Source: CAITSH01 sp945892985
Lineage (GTDB): Bacteria; Pseudomonadota; Gammaproteobacteria; Burkholderiales; SG8-39
Length of the DNA stretch: 49,165 nt
Assembly: GCA_945892985.1 (NCBI GenBank)
Contig: CAMDDU010000031.1
Coordinates: 1-49,165 of the forward strand
Direction of reading: 5' to 3'
The translations under genes and the position numbers were made by a program. The number at the start of each line of letters is the position of its first letter. Within the stretch, counting starts at the first letter, position 1. The notes under the pieces are model-generated. The model was not told where the DNA came from, did no database searches, and worked only from the letters and a program-made list of their open reading frames with translations. Of this stretch, positions 25,518 through 33,992 are shown one piece after another.

Positions 25518-26292
25518 GGCGGATCAGCTTGAGCGGGAGGGCCCGATTGCCGCGCCCGACACGCTGAGGCTGCACGGTGTGCGAAAGTCTTACGGCGTGG
25601 GCACCGCGGTCGAGACTGAAGTGCTGCATGGCATTGATCTGGTGCTGCGTCCGGGCGAGTTCGCCGCGCTGATCGGTCCTTCCGGTGGTGGGAAAAGCAC
25701 CTTGCTCAACCTGATAGGGCTGCTCGATCATCCGACATCGGGGTCGCTGCACCTGCTCGGAGAGGACACCGGCGCACTTGCCGACGGGCCGCTCACGCGC
25801 TTGCGCGGACGCGCCATCGGCTTTGTCTTTCAATACCACCACTTGTTGCCGGCATTTACCGCGCTCGAGAACGTCATGATGCCCCTGCTTGCGGCGCGCG
25901 GCCGCGTCGATGAGGATATGCGCGCCACCGCCGCGTCCTTGCTCGACAAGGTGGGCCTCACCCCCTGGCGCGACCATCTTGCCAACAACATCTCCGGCGG
26001 CCAGCAGCAGCGCGTGGCGGTGGCGCGCGCCCTGGCGATGAATCCGGCGCTGGTGCTCGCGGACGAGCCGACTGGCAACCTCGACACCAAAACTGCGGAT
26101 GGTGTGTTCGACACACTGCGCAAGGTCAACCGCGACAGTGGCACGACGTTTCTGATCGTGACGCACGACCCGCGCCTCGCGCAACGTTGCGACCGTATCA
26201 TCGAACTGGTCGACGGTAGTATTGTTTCGGATAAGCCGCACCAGCCCCTTCGCCCTGTCCAGGCTGTGATGACGGCAGGACCGTCCGCCTGA
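25510..26292 (+). CDS. ABC transporter ATP-binding protein
   Basis: This 260-residue ATPase has Walker A GPSGGGKST (residues 56-64), Q-loop FVFQYHH, the signature ISGGQQQRVAVARAL, Walker B LVLADEPTGNLD and H-loop THD. This matches the LolD/MacB group that powers FtsX-like permeases. The start must be GTG 25510 (VAEADQLERE), which overlaps the permease stop by 8 bp. The open frame extends further upstream only as an out-of-frame shadow of the permease gene. It ends the exporter operon; an SGNH-hydrolase relic follows after about 120 bp. Confidence 0.93.
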   Translation: MAEADQLEREGPIAAPDTLRLHGVRKSYGVGTAVETEVLHGIDLVLRPGEFAALIGPSGGGKSTLLNLIGLLDHPTSGSLHLLGEDTGALADGPLTRLRGRAIGFVFQYHHLLPAFTALENVMMPLLAARGRVDEDMRATAASLLDKVGLTPWRDHLANNISGGQQQRVAVARALAMNPALVLADEPTGNLDTKTADGVFDTLRKVNRDSGTTFLIVTHDPRLAQRCDRIIELVDGSIVSDKPHQPLRPVQAVMTAGPSA

Positions 26293-26414
26293 TTCTGTGG
26301 CAGTCTGTGTGCGCGACACTGCAGGTATGATGGAAAAAGATGGAAAAAGCGCGGTCACAGCGGCTTGTTCATAAGCGCGGCATCTTGCGGCGCGTAAAAA
26401 AGGGGGGGGGGGCT

Positions 26415-26837
26415 ATGATTCCGAGCTGTTCTGTTTGGCGATCGGCTTTGTCCGCATTGGTGCTTGCCGTCTTTGTCGCCCATCCACTCGCGGCTGCGGC
26501 GGCGGGCGAGAAATGGGCGCCCAGTTGGGCGGCCCCGGTGCAGGGGCCTTATCCGCTGGGCAATCCCTTGGCGCAACCCAAGCTGAGCCTGGCGTTACCT
26601 GTGGCGTATCCCGTGGTGCAAACGGGCGTGCGCGAGCAGAGCTTTCGCATGATGGTAAAGCCCGATATCTGGGGCAGGCAGATGCGCATCCCGCAGACCG
26701 GCGGCATGCGCGCCGAGTTCATTCCCGATAACACTGTGGGAGGCCCTGGCGACAAGCTTCATCCCAATCACCCGGGTTAGCTCGCCATGGGCATGTCCAT
26801 CGACCTTGATTCGTTGTTGCAAAAACAGGAAAAATAA
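26415..26837 (+). pseudogene. SGNH/GDSL hydrolase relic with internal deletion and amber stop
   Basis: From ATG 26415 the frame gives a signal peptide (SALSALVLAVFVAHPLAAAAA), then GEKWAPSWAAPVQGPYPLGN and a segment up to about residue 95. These fit the N-terminus of SGNH-hydrolase esterases. The frame then jumps to DKLHPNHPG, which resembles the C-terminal catalytic Asp-x-x-His block of the same family. The middle of the enzyme, over 200 residues with the GDS nucleophile region not seen, is missing. A TAG at 26778-26780 stands where family members continue with Tyr; in frame after it come LAMGMSIDLDSLL and the final TAA at 26837. Eleven consecutive G precede the start (26402-26412). The CocE-type gene begins 3 bp later. 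Confidence 0.7.
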
Positions 26838-26839
26838 AA

Positions 26840-28582
26840 ATGAGCGCTTTCAAATCAGAAATCCGTGACGGCATGCGCATTGAATGGGATGTGCCAATCA
26901 GCATGGACGACGGCTTGGTGTTGCGCGCCGACATATTCCGGCCCGTGGCAGAGGGCCGCTATCCGGCGCTGATGAGTTACGGCCCCTATGGCAAGGGCCT
27001 GTCCTTCCAGGAGGGCTACAAGACGGCCTGGGACATCATGGCGAAAGAGAATCCGGATGCGCTGGCCGGATCGACCAACCAATACCAGAACTGGGAGGTT
27101 GTCGATCCGGAAAAGTGGGTGTGCGACGGCTACGTTTGCATACGCGTTGATTCGCGCGGTGCGGGGCGCTCGCCCGGATATCTCGCGCACAACAACAAGC
27201 GTGAAACGCGCGATTTTCACGATTGCATAGAGTGGGCCGCGGTACAGCCCTGGTGCAGCGGCAAAGTCGGCCTCAACGGCATTTCTTATTACGCCAGCAA
27301 TCAGTGGCGTGCGGCAGCTTCACAACCGCCGCATCTTGCCGCCATTTGCGCTTGGGAGGGCTGGAACGACGCCTACCGTGAGTCGCACCGCCACGGGGGC
27401 ATCGCCTGCACCTTTCGCAAGAACTGGCAGGAGATGCAGGTCAAGACGGTACAGCATGGCGTGGGCGAGCGTGGCAAAAAGCATCCGGTGACCGGCGAAC
27501 TCGCCTGCGGCCCGGAAACACTGTCCGAGGCTGATTTGGTGAAGAACCGCGAAGACATGTGGCTGGCGGTGCTCGAGCGCCAAACCGATAGCGACTGGTA
27601 CCGTGAGCGCAGCGCCGATTTGTCACGCGTCAAGGTGCCGCTGTTGTCGGCGGGCAACTGGGGTGGGCAGGGACTGCATCCGCGCGGCAACACCGAGGGC
27701 TACGTTGGTGCGGCATCGAAACAAAAATGGCTTGAAATGCACGGCGGCTCGCACTGGGCGCCGTTTTACACCGATTATGGCGTCGGTCTGCAAAAGCAGT
27801 TTTTCGATCATTTTTTGAAGGGCGCGGATAACGGCTGGGAAAAGCGGCAGGCGGTGCAGTTGCAGGTGCGCCACCCGGGTGAGAAATTTGTCGAACGTTT
27901 CGAAAACGAATGGCCGATCGCGCGCACCCGCTGGACGCACTTTTACCTCGACCCTGCGAGTATGGGCCTGTCCGACCGGCCGACGGCGGCCGATGCAAGC
28001 CTTGCTTACGATGCCATGGGCGATGGCGCGACCTTTTCGACGCAGGCGTTGGAGCATGCGACCGAAATAACCGGCCCGATCGCGCTGAAGTTGTTCATTT
28101 CTTCCGCCACCGTCGATGCTGATATTTTTGCCGTGCTGCGCGTGTTCGATCCGGCCGGAAAAGAGCTGGTATTCCAGGGTGCGCTCGATCCGCATACCCC
28201 CATTGCGCAGGGCTGGTTGCGCGCCTCGCACCGCAAACTCGACGCCAAGCGCACGCTGCCCTACCGTCCCTACCACACCCACGACGAGAAACAGTTGCTT
28301 GTTCCGGGCGAGGTGGTGGAGCTGGATGTCGAAATATGGCCCACCTGCATTGTCGTCCCCAAAGGCTACCGTATCGCCCTCTCCATCCGCGGCAAGGATT
28401 ACGAATACGACGGTGAGGTCGCAGTGCTGTCCAACATGAAGAATCCGATGAAAGGTTGCGGCCCGTTCATTCACGATGACGACACGGACCGGCCACCGGC
28501 GATATTCGGCGGCAAGGTGACGCTGCACACCGGACCCAAACATCAGGCCTGCGTGTTACTCCCGGTTATTCCGGCGAAATGA
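26840..28582 (+). CDS. CocE/NonD-family alpha/beta hydrolase (X-Pro dipeptidyl-peptidase S15 fold)
   Basis: This 580-residue hydrolase has the nucleophile elbow GISYYA with Ser149, an N-terminal alpha/beta domain opening with DGMRIEWDVPISMDDGLVLR, and a C-terminal jelly-roll domain (from about residue 330) ending in the family's VTLHTGPKHQACVLLPVIP. CocE-like enzymes hydrolyse esters or amides such as acylated amino acids and cephalosporins. It has no signal peptide. ATG 26840 lies 3 bp after the relic's final stop, so it was probably the downstream cistron of the now broken hydrolase gene. A Bug gene follows after 57 bp. The substrate is unknown. Confidence 0.92.
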   Translation: MSAFKSEIRDGMRIEWDVPISMDDGLVLRADIFRPVAEGRYPALMSYGPYGKGLSFQEGYKTAWDIMAKENPDALAGSTNQYQNWEVVDPEKWVCDGYVCIRVDSRGAGRSPGYLAHNNKRETRDFHDCIEWAAVQPWCSGKVGLNGISYYASNQWRAAASQPPHLAAICAWEGWNDAYRESHRHGGIACTFRKNWQEMQVKTVQHGVGERGKKHPVTGELACGPETLSEADLVKNREDMWLAVLERQTDSDWYRERSADLSRVKVPLLSAGNWGGQGLHPRGNTEGYVGAASKQKWLEMHGGSHWAPFYTDYGVGLQKQFFDHFLKGADNGWEKRQAVQLQVRHPGEKFVERFENEWPIARTRWTHFYLDPASMGLSDRPTAADASLAYDAMGDGATFSTQALEHATEITGPIALKLFISSATVDADIFAVLRVFDPAGKELVFQGALDPHTPIAQGWLRASHRKLDAKRTLPYRPYHTHDEKQLLVPGEVVELDVEIWPTCIVVPKGYRIALSIRGKDYEYDGEVAVLSNMKNPMKGCGPFIHDDDTDRPPAIFGGKVTLHTGPKHQACVLLPVIPAK

Positions 28583-28594
28583 TTTTGACCGGCA

Positions 28595-28622
28595 TTTTGA
28601 ACGTCAATTTTTGAACGTCAAT
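28595..28622. repeat. Perfect 14-bp tandem duplication before a Bug gene
   Basis: TTTTGAACGTCAAT occurs at 28595-28608 and again at 28609-28622, directly before the ribosome-binding site (AGAGGAGAGGA) of the next gene. It changes the leader between the hydrolase and the Bug gene. Confidence 0.9.
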
Positions 28623-28639
28623 AGAGGAGAGGATCCGAC

Positions 28640-29611
28640 ATGAAAATAAAATCTGTCATGATTTTTGCCGCAGTTGCGGCCGCGTTCGTTGTCAGCATCG
28701 GCGCGCAGGCGCAGTCCTGGCCGGTCAAGCCGGTGAAATTGATTATTCCCTTCCCGCCGGGCAACACCATGGACATCATGGCGCGCCTTATCTCGCCGCG
28801 ACTTTCCGAGCGGCTGGGGCAAGCGGTGATAGTGGAGAACCGTCCCGGCGCGAGCGGCATGCTCGGTCTTGATCTGGTGGCCAAGGCCGCGCCCGATGGC
28901 TACACCATAGGGGCGGGGCAGGGCGGCAACCTGGTGGTGCTGCCGCACACCAGCAAGAGCATTCCTTACGATGCGCTCAAGGATTTTTCGCCGATTGCGG
29001 TTTCCACCACCAATTACCTCGCTGTGGTCGGAAACCAGGGCGCGCCATTCAAGACGCTGCCGGAAATGATCAGCTGGGCCAAGGCCAACCCGGGCAAGCT
29101 GACGGTCGCTACCAATGGCGAGGGCGGCTTTCCGCACCTCATCTTTGAACACCTGCGGATGATGGGGGGATTTTCATTCAACCATATTCCCTACAAAGGC
29201 TCGGCGCAGATCGCCACCGACCTGATCGGCGGGCAGGTTCAGGCCGGGGTGGACGGTATCACCGGCCTCACGCCGCACATAAAGTCCGGGCGCATTAATC
29301 TGTTGGCGGTCACGAGCAAGACGCGCGCGCCGCAGTGGCCCGACGCGCCGTCGGCAGCAGAGGCGGTGCCCGGTTACGAGTCGGGCGGCTGGTTTGGCTT
29401 TGTCGCGCCGGCGGGCACGCCCCGCGATATCGTTATCCGGCTCAATGATGAGATCAATCGCGCCATGAAGCAGCCCGATGTCGTCGAGAAGCTTGCCGCC
29501 GCCGGCCTGATGATGGTCTATGAGTCGCCGGAGTATTTTGTTGACATGATCAAGAGCGATCATGCCAAATACGGCAAGCTGGTAAAAGACCTCGGCTTCA
29601 CGCCGCAGTAA
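28640..29611 (+). CDS. Bug/TctC-family solute-binding protein
   Basis: A 323-residue receptor with signal peptide MKIKSVMIFAAVAAAFVVSI ending at AQAQ, then SWPVKPVKLIIPFPPGNTMD (a variant start block with PPGN), VENRPGASGMLG, IPYDALKDFSPI and HIPYKGSAQ. AGGAGAGGA precedes the ATG. It is the last gene of a unit with the CocE-type hydrolase, suggesting that this receptor supplies that enzyme's product or substrate. The REPIN-like repeat cluster begins 10 bp after its stop. Confidence 0.93.
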   Translation: MKIKSVMIFAAVAAAFVVSIGAQAQSWPVKPVKLIIPFPPGNTMDIMARLISPRLSERLGQAVIVENRPGASGMLGLDLVAKAAPDGYTIGAGQGGNLVVLPHTSKSIPYDALKDFSPIAVSTTNYLAVVGNQGAPFKTLPEMISWAKANPGKLTVATNGEGGFPHLIFEHLRMMGGFSFNHIPYKGSAQIATDLIGGQVQAGVDGITGLTPHIKSGRINLLAVTSKTRAPQWPDAPSAAEAVPGYESGGWFGFVAPAGTPRDIVIRLNDEINRAMKQPDVVEKLAAAGLMMVYESPEYFVDMIKSDHAKYGKLVKDLGFTPQ

Positions 29612-29620
29612 GCCAATTGG

Positions 29621-29652
29621 CGACGAGATTGCTTCGCTGCGCTCGCAATGAC
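29621..29652. repeat. Solo right-arm repeat
   Basis: CGACGAGATTGCTTCGCTGC continuing to GCAATGAC at 29652. It is the same as the right arms of the modules that follow, but without its own left arm. Confidence 0.85.
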
Positions 29653-29736
29653 AGAGCTAGCTCGCAATCACAGAACTAACTCGCAATGACAGAGCTAACT
29701 CGCAATGACAGAACTAGCGCGCAATGACAGCACTAT
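29642..29736. repeat. Five tandem 19-bp repeats
   Basis: Units start at 29642, 29661, 29680, 29699 and 29718 (consensus CTCGCAATGACAGAACTAA). The first unit overlaps the end of the solo arm, so the array has grown from the arm's CTCGCAATGAC end. Single related units also occur in the 43-bp linkers at 30345-30387 and 30481-30523. Confidence 0.9.
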
Positions 29737-29762
29737 TTTATTGAATAAAACGGTCATTAACG

Positions 29763-30133
29763 GTCATTGCGAGGAGCGAAGCGACGAAGCAATCTCGTGA
29801 AAAACATGCATGGACAAGCTCTTTGCTATCTACATCATGACCAATAAACGTGACGGTGTTCTGTACACGGGTGTTACGAATGATCTTAAGCGCAGGGCCT
29901 TTGAACACAGGGAAGATTTGGTTCCCGGGTTTTCCCGACGCTACAATCTGCACAAACTGGTCTATTTTGAAACGACTTCCGATGCGTATTCGGCCATCAC
30001 TCGCGAGAAACAGATAAAAGCCGGGTCGCGGGAGAAGAAGATTGCTTTAGTGAATGCCGCAAACCCGGAATGGCGGGATCTTTATGACGAGATCTGATTG
30101 GCGACGAGATTGCTTCGCTGCGCTCGCAATGAC
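29763..30133 (+). mobile_element. Candidate element: inverted repeats around a GIY-YIG gene
   Basis: A left arm (29763-29797, starting GTCATTGCGAGGAGCGAAGC) and a right arm (30102-30133, ending GCGCTCGCAATGAC) are inverted copies. The gene begins 13 bp inside the left arm and stops 4 bp before the right arm. The two arms are the same as those of the five gene-less modules immediately downstream. That gives the organisation of an autonomous element with derivatives. No family name for this element can be assigned, and movement has not been shown. Confidence 0.6.
29810..30097 (+). CDS. GIY-YIG nuclease-superfamily protein
   Basis: This 95-residue protein is a minimal GIY-YIG domain. The first motif is FAIYIMTN and the second is LYTGVTNDLKRRAFEHR, with the conserved Arg in NDLKRR; family signatures allow YTG here. 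A basic EKQIKAGSREKK region follows and Glu lies in TREKQIK. Such single-domain proteins are common in bacteria; some members of the superfamily are homing or repair nucleases. ATG 29810 is the plausible start, without a clear ribosome-binding site because the upstream DNA is repeat. It is tightly enclosed by inverted repeats, so it could act on those sequences; that is inference. Base composition is lower in GC than most neighbours, consistent with transfer. Confidence 0.88.
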   Translation: MDKLFAIYIMTNKRDGVLYTGVTNDLKRRAFEHREDLVPGFSRRYNLHKLVYFETTSDAYSAITREKQIKAGSREKKIALVNAANPEWRDLYDEI

Positions 30134-30145
30134 TCCGATATTTTT

Positions 30146-30721
30146 GTCATTGCGAGGAGCGTAGCGACGAAGCAATCTCGGGGCATGGTGCGAAGTGCCG
30201 CAATAGCGACCAGATTGCTTCGTTTGCATTCGCAATGACGCCAATATTTTTGTCATTGCGAGGAGCGTAGCGACGAAGCAATCTCCGGGCATGGTGCGAA
30301 GTGTCGCAATAGCGACGAGATTGCTTCGCTGCGCTCGCAATGACAGAACTAGCGCGCAATGACAGCACTATTTCATTGAATAAAACGGTCATTGCGAGGA
30401 GCGAAGCGACGACGCAATCTCGGGGCGTGGTGCGAAGTGCAACAATAGCGACGAGATTGCTTCGCTGCGCTCGCAATGACAGAACTAGCTCGCAATGACA
30501 GCACTATTTTATTGAATAAAACGGTCATTGCGGGGAGCGTAGCGACGACGTAATCTCGGGTCAGCGTGCGAAGTGCAACAATAGCGACGAGATTGCTTCG
30601 CTGCGCTCGCAATGACGCCAATATGTTTGTCATTGCGAGGAGCGAAGCGACGACGCAATCTCGGGGCGTGGTGCGAAATGCCGCAATAGCGACGAGATTG
30701 CTTCGCTGCGCTCGCAATGAC
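30146..30721. repeat. Array of five REPIN-like 93/94-bp hairpin modules
   Basis: Modules lie at 30146-30239, 30252-30344, 30388-30480, 30524-30616 and 30629-30721. Each is a 35-bp left arm, a 26-bp centre (consensus GGGCGTGGTGCGAAGTGC followed by CGCAATAG) and a 32/33-bp right arm. The arms can form a long hairpin. Linkers are 12, 43, 43 and 12 bp long in order, and same-length linkers are nearly identical. The second arm of the first module is the most diverged. Confidence 0.92.
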
Positions 30722-30756
30722 AAATAATTTTTTATATTCTTAAAAAGACCCAAACC

Positions 30757-31974
30757 ATGAACGCACCCATTGCCGCCGGTACCCCGCCCAACTACCAACC
30801 CTTTGGCTGGCATCATTGGCCGGATCATTTTTTCATGTCTTACCAGTTTCGCCGCGGTCTGGGCGAAACGCAGGAGGGTGGCGGTGCGGTAAGCGAATGC
30901 TTCCAAGCGGCGAGCCGGATGATTCCCGGCGACCTCGACAGCTGGCACAATGAATGGATGATCGTTGCTAATCGCAACGATAAACGCGGCGATGAGGCGG
31001 AGAAGGCCGGCAACATCCGCACGGCGATGAACTGTTGGTTGCGCGCCGCCGATTATTTTCGTTCGGCAGAGTTCTGGCTGCCCTCCGATGACCCGCGCCG
31101 GCTGCCGACCTTTACGCGTTGCGAAGCGGCCAGCCAGAAATGGCTGAAGCGCCTCAATCCGCCCGGCGAGGTGGTGGAGATTCCCTACGAGAACGGCAAG
31201 ACGCTGCCGGCGTATTTCATCAAATCCCCGGCCTACCGGGCAGGCAATGGCGGCGGCGACAAACAACCGGTGCTGATTTCCTTTGGCGGCCTTGACTCAT
31301 TCAAGGATGAGTTATGGTTCATGACCGGACGCGGCGCGGTGCAGCGTGGCATTTCGGTGCTGCTGGTCGACGGCCCGGGCCAGGGCGGCGCGCTGCGGCG
31401 GCAGAACATCGTCTCGCGCCATGATTACGAAGTGCCCGTGGGCAAATGCATAGACTGGCTGGAGAAACGCAATGATGTCGATGTGAAGCGCATCGCCGTC
31501 AGCGGATCGAGCATGGGCGGTTATTACGCCGCACGCGCCGGTTCACGCGAGCACCGCCTGGCCGCCTGCATTTCGCATGGTGCGATCTGGGATATCGAAA
31601 AGCGCTTTGCCGACCGCGGCGAAGATCACGCGCTGGCCGGGCACATGAAATGGGTGATGGGTGCCAAGTCGATGACCGAGGCGGTCGCATTGGCCAAACC
31701 CTTCAAGCTTGAGGGTGTGCTCGACGACATGCGCTGTCCCTACCTCGTCCTGCACGGTGGTCACGACGTTCTGGGCGTTGATACGGTCAAGTTGGTGCAT
31801 GACTACGCCAAGGCGCGCGGCATCGACGTCACACTCAAATTGACCGAGGCGGAAGAGACCGGCGCCGAGCATTGCCAGCACGACAATCCGACCCTTGGGC
31901 AGGAAATCATGGCCGACTGGCTGGCCAAGGTGTTCAAAATAGACCAGAGCAAGCTGAGCTTCGCGCCGGGCTGA
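30757..31974 (+). CDS. Alpha/beta hydrolase (DUF1100/FrsA-like esterase)
   Basis: This 405-residue enzyme has an N-terminal helical cap region (about 1-140) followed by an alpha/beta hydrolase core. The nucleophile elbow is Gly250-Ser-Ser252-Met-Gly254. The catalytic His is probably in the late EHCQHDN segment and the acid in HGGHDVLG. The layout resembles hydrolases such as 2,6-dihydroxypseudooxynicotine hydrolase, which cleave carbon-carbon or ester bonds. It starts 36 bp after the last repeat module, in AT-rich sequence that must serve as its promoter. No clear ribosome-binding site is visible. A strong terminator follows 26 bp after the stop. The substrate is unknown. Confidence 0.9.
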   Translation: MNAPIAAGTPPNYQPFGWHHWPDHFFMSYQFRRGLGETQEGGGAVSECFQAASRMIPGDLDSWHNEWMIVANRNDKRGDEAEKAGNIRTAMNCWLRAADYFRSAEFWLPSDDPRRLPTFTRCEAASQKWLKRLNPPGEVVEIPYENGKTLPAYFIKSPAYRAGNGGGDKQPVLISFGGLDSFKDELWFMTGRGAVQRGISVLLVDGPGQGGALRRQNIVSRHDYEVPVGKCIDWLEKRNDVDVKRIAVSGSSMGGYYAARAGSREHRLAACISHGAIWDIEKRFADRGEDHALAGHMKWVMGAKSMTEAVALAKPFKLEGVLDDMRCPYLVLHGGHDVLGVDTVKLVHDYAKARGIDVTLKLTEAEETGAEHCQHDNPTLGQEIMADWLAKVFKIDQSKLSFAPG

Positions 31975-32000
31975 ATCCGAACGGCGAGGTGCAGGTCGCA

Positions 32001-32026
32001 AAAAAAGGGGGCGATGCCCCCTTTTT
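32001..32026. terminator. Bidirectional rho-independent terminator
   Basis: GGGGGC (32007-32012), loop GAT and GCCCCC (32016-32021) are flanked by A6 and T5. It ends the hydrolase transcript. Confidence 0.92.
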
Positions 32027-32132
32027 GTATGTGCAACTCCGAATTGTCATTCGGCGGGGTATCATCTTCGGGCGCATCAAAATTCGCCACCATCATCAAC
32101 CGCCGTAACGGTAAGCACAGGAGCAGGCAGGC

Positions 32133-32909
32133 ATGAGCGTACATTCCCTCAAGCAAGGCAAGTCGGTCCGTGAGCAGGTTAGCAAGGAAGAGTGGGAAAA
32201 GCGGGTCGACCTTGCCGCCTGCTACCGGCTGATCGACCTCTATGGCATGTCGGAGATGAGCGCCAACCATGTCACCACGGGTGTGCCCGGTGAGAACGGC
32301 GCCTTTCTCATTAATCCGCACGGCATGCTTTATGACCAAATGACCGCTTCGTGCTTCATCAAGCTCGACCTTGATGGTAACGAATTATTCAACCCGACTG
32401 AGTACAAGGCCAATCGCGCCGGCTACGTCATTCACAGTGCCATCCACCGCGCCAAACATGAGGTCGATTGCATCATTCACACCCACACCATTGCCGGCAT
32501 GGCGGTGTCGGCGATGGAATGCGGCTTGTTGCCCCTCGCCCAGACGTCCATGCGTTTCGCCAAAATCGCTTATCACGACTATGAGGGCGTGGTGCTCAAC
32601 CTCGATGAGCAGGCGCGTCTGCTCGCAAATATGGGCGACCACGAGGGCATGATCTTGCGCAATCACGGCCTGCTGGTCGTCGGTGCGAGTATTGCCGAGG
32701 CCTTCAACAGCATTTTCCGTCTTGAGCGTGCCTGCCAGGTGCAGGTGGCGGCGCTCGCGGCCAAGGTTAAAATAAAACTTCCGCCCGACGAGATTGTGAT
32801 GGGTTCATGGAAGCAGTACCAGCCGGGGGTGCGACGGCGCTTCGGCCTGCTCGAATGGCCCGCGTTGTTGAAAAAACTCGATCGCATCGATCCGTCTTTT
32901 CGCGACTGA
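32133..32909 (+). CDS. Class II aldolase/adducin-family protein
   Basis: This 258-residue protein has the class II aldolase fold. The zinc ligands of the family are visible as HTH in CIIHTHTIAGMAV and a later His in ILRNHGLLVVG. A characteristic N-terminal block is LYGMSEMSANHVTTGVPG. Members include fuculose-phosphate aldolases, decarboxylases and epimerases, so the reaction cannot be fixed. The start has GGAG 14 nt upstream, somewhat distant. A Bug gene follows after 13 bp and an amidase after that, forming an apparent three-gene operon that processes an imported compound. Confidence 0.9.
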   Translation: MSVHSLKQGKSVREQVSKEEWEKRVDLAACYRLIDLYGMSEMSANHVTTGVPGENGAFLINPHGMLYDQMTASCFIKLDLDGNELFNPTEYKANRAGYVIHSAIHRAKHEVDCIIHTHTIAGMAVSAMECGLLPLAQTSMRFAKIAYHDYEGVVLNLDEQARLLANMGDHEGMILRNHGLLVVGASIAEAFNSIFRLERACQVQVAALAAKVKIKLPPDEIVMGSWKQYQPGVRRRFGLLEWPALLKKLDRIDPSFRD

Positions 32910-32922
32910 CCGGAGCCGACGC

Positions 32923-33924
32923 ATGCGCCTCATTGCCAGTTCCTTTCACGCGCGTCTGGCCGCGCTGCGTGGTTTTTTTGTCGTGCTGTGTTTTGCGGCA
33001 ATCACGCCGGCGCTTGCACAGGGCTACCCGAACCGCCCGATCAACCTCATCGTCGGCTTTACCGCCGGCGGCAGCACCGACATCGTCGCGCGGCTGGTTG
33101 CCGAGGAAATGCGCAAGACCTGGGGGCAGTCCGTGGTGGTGGAAAACAAAGCCGGCGCCGCAGGCAACATCGCCGCCAATCATGTCGCCAAGGCCAAGCC
33201 TGACGGTTACACGCTGCTGATCGGTTCGGTCGGCCCGTTGGCGATCAATGCCACGCTGTATGCCAATATGCCCTACGACAACTTGCGCGATTTCACCCCG
33301 GTTTCGCTGATTGTGCATGTGCCGAATATGCTGGTCGTCAATCCGGCGCCGATGCCGGTGCGTAACGTGGCCGAGTTTGTCGCGCTCGGTAGGGCCAACC
33401 CCGGCAAATTCTTTTATGGCTCAACCGGCACCGGCACCTCGGCCCACCTCTCGGGCGAACTGCTCAAGCTGATGACCGGCATCGAAGCGACGCATGTTCC
33501 TTACAAGGGGGCTGCGGCGGTGAACGACGTGCTCTCGGGCAATCAGGGCATGTTCATGTTTGGCACCATCCCTTCGGTGATCCAGTTCGTGCGTGCGGGC
33601 CGTCTTCGCGGCCTGGCGGTCACCAGCCTGAAAAGGTCTGCGTCCGCGCCGGACATTCCGACCATGGCCGAATCGGGCTATCCGGAATTCGAGGCCTCGT
33701 CCTGGTTCGGCCTGCTTGGTCCCGCCGACATGCCGCGTGACATCGCCAACAAGCTGCATGCCGAAGTCGTGCGCATCTTGAAAATTCCCGAGATTCGCGA
33801 CAAACTCAGCCAGCAAGGCGCCGACCCGGTCGGAAATTCACCCGAGGAATTCGCCGCCTATATACGGGCTGAAACGACAAAATGGGCCAAGGTGGTCAAG
33901 GCTTCTGGCGCCAAGGCCGAATAG
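32923..33924 (+). CDS. Bug/TctC-family solute-binding protein
   Basis: A 333-residue receptor. The signal peptide (LRGFFVVLCFAAITPALAQ) ends about residue 29, followed by GYPNRPINLIVGFTAGGSTD, VENKAGAAGNIA, MPYDNLRDFTPV and HVPYKGAAA. The C-terminal third has WFGLLGPADMP where AGTP is common. It lies between the aldolase and the amidase on one strand. The 68 bp after its stop contain slipped copies of its last codons (GCCAAGGCCGAA and GAAGCAGTC repeats), which look like replication slippage. Confidence 0.93.
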   Translation: MRLIASSFHARLAALRGFFVVLCFAAITPALAQGYPNRPINLIVGFTAGGSTDIVARLVAEEMRKTWGQSVVVENKAGAAGNIAANHVAKAKPDGYTLLIGSVGPLAINATLYANMPYDNLRDFTPVSLIVHVPNMLVVNPAPMPVRNVAEFVALGRANPGKFFYGSTGTGTSAHLSGELLKLMTGIEATHVPYKGAAAVNDVLSGNQGMFMFGTIPSVIQFVRAGRLRGLAVTSLKRSASAPDIPTMAESGYPEFEASSWFGLLGPADMPRDIANKLHAEVVRILKIPEIRDKLSQQGADPVGNSPEEFAAYIRAETTKWAKVVKASGAKAE

Positions 33925-33992
33925 GTCGCCCGCCGCCAAGGCCGAAGCAGTCGAAGCAGTCGAACAAGCCGAATAAATGGAATAGGCCACGC

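Noticed and set aside
29621..30721. CRISPR array
   Set aside because: Repeats are inverted pairs with conserved, not variable, centres; no cas genes are near. REPIN-like hairpins fit better.
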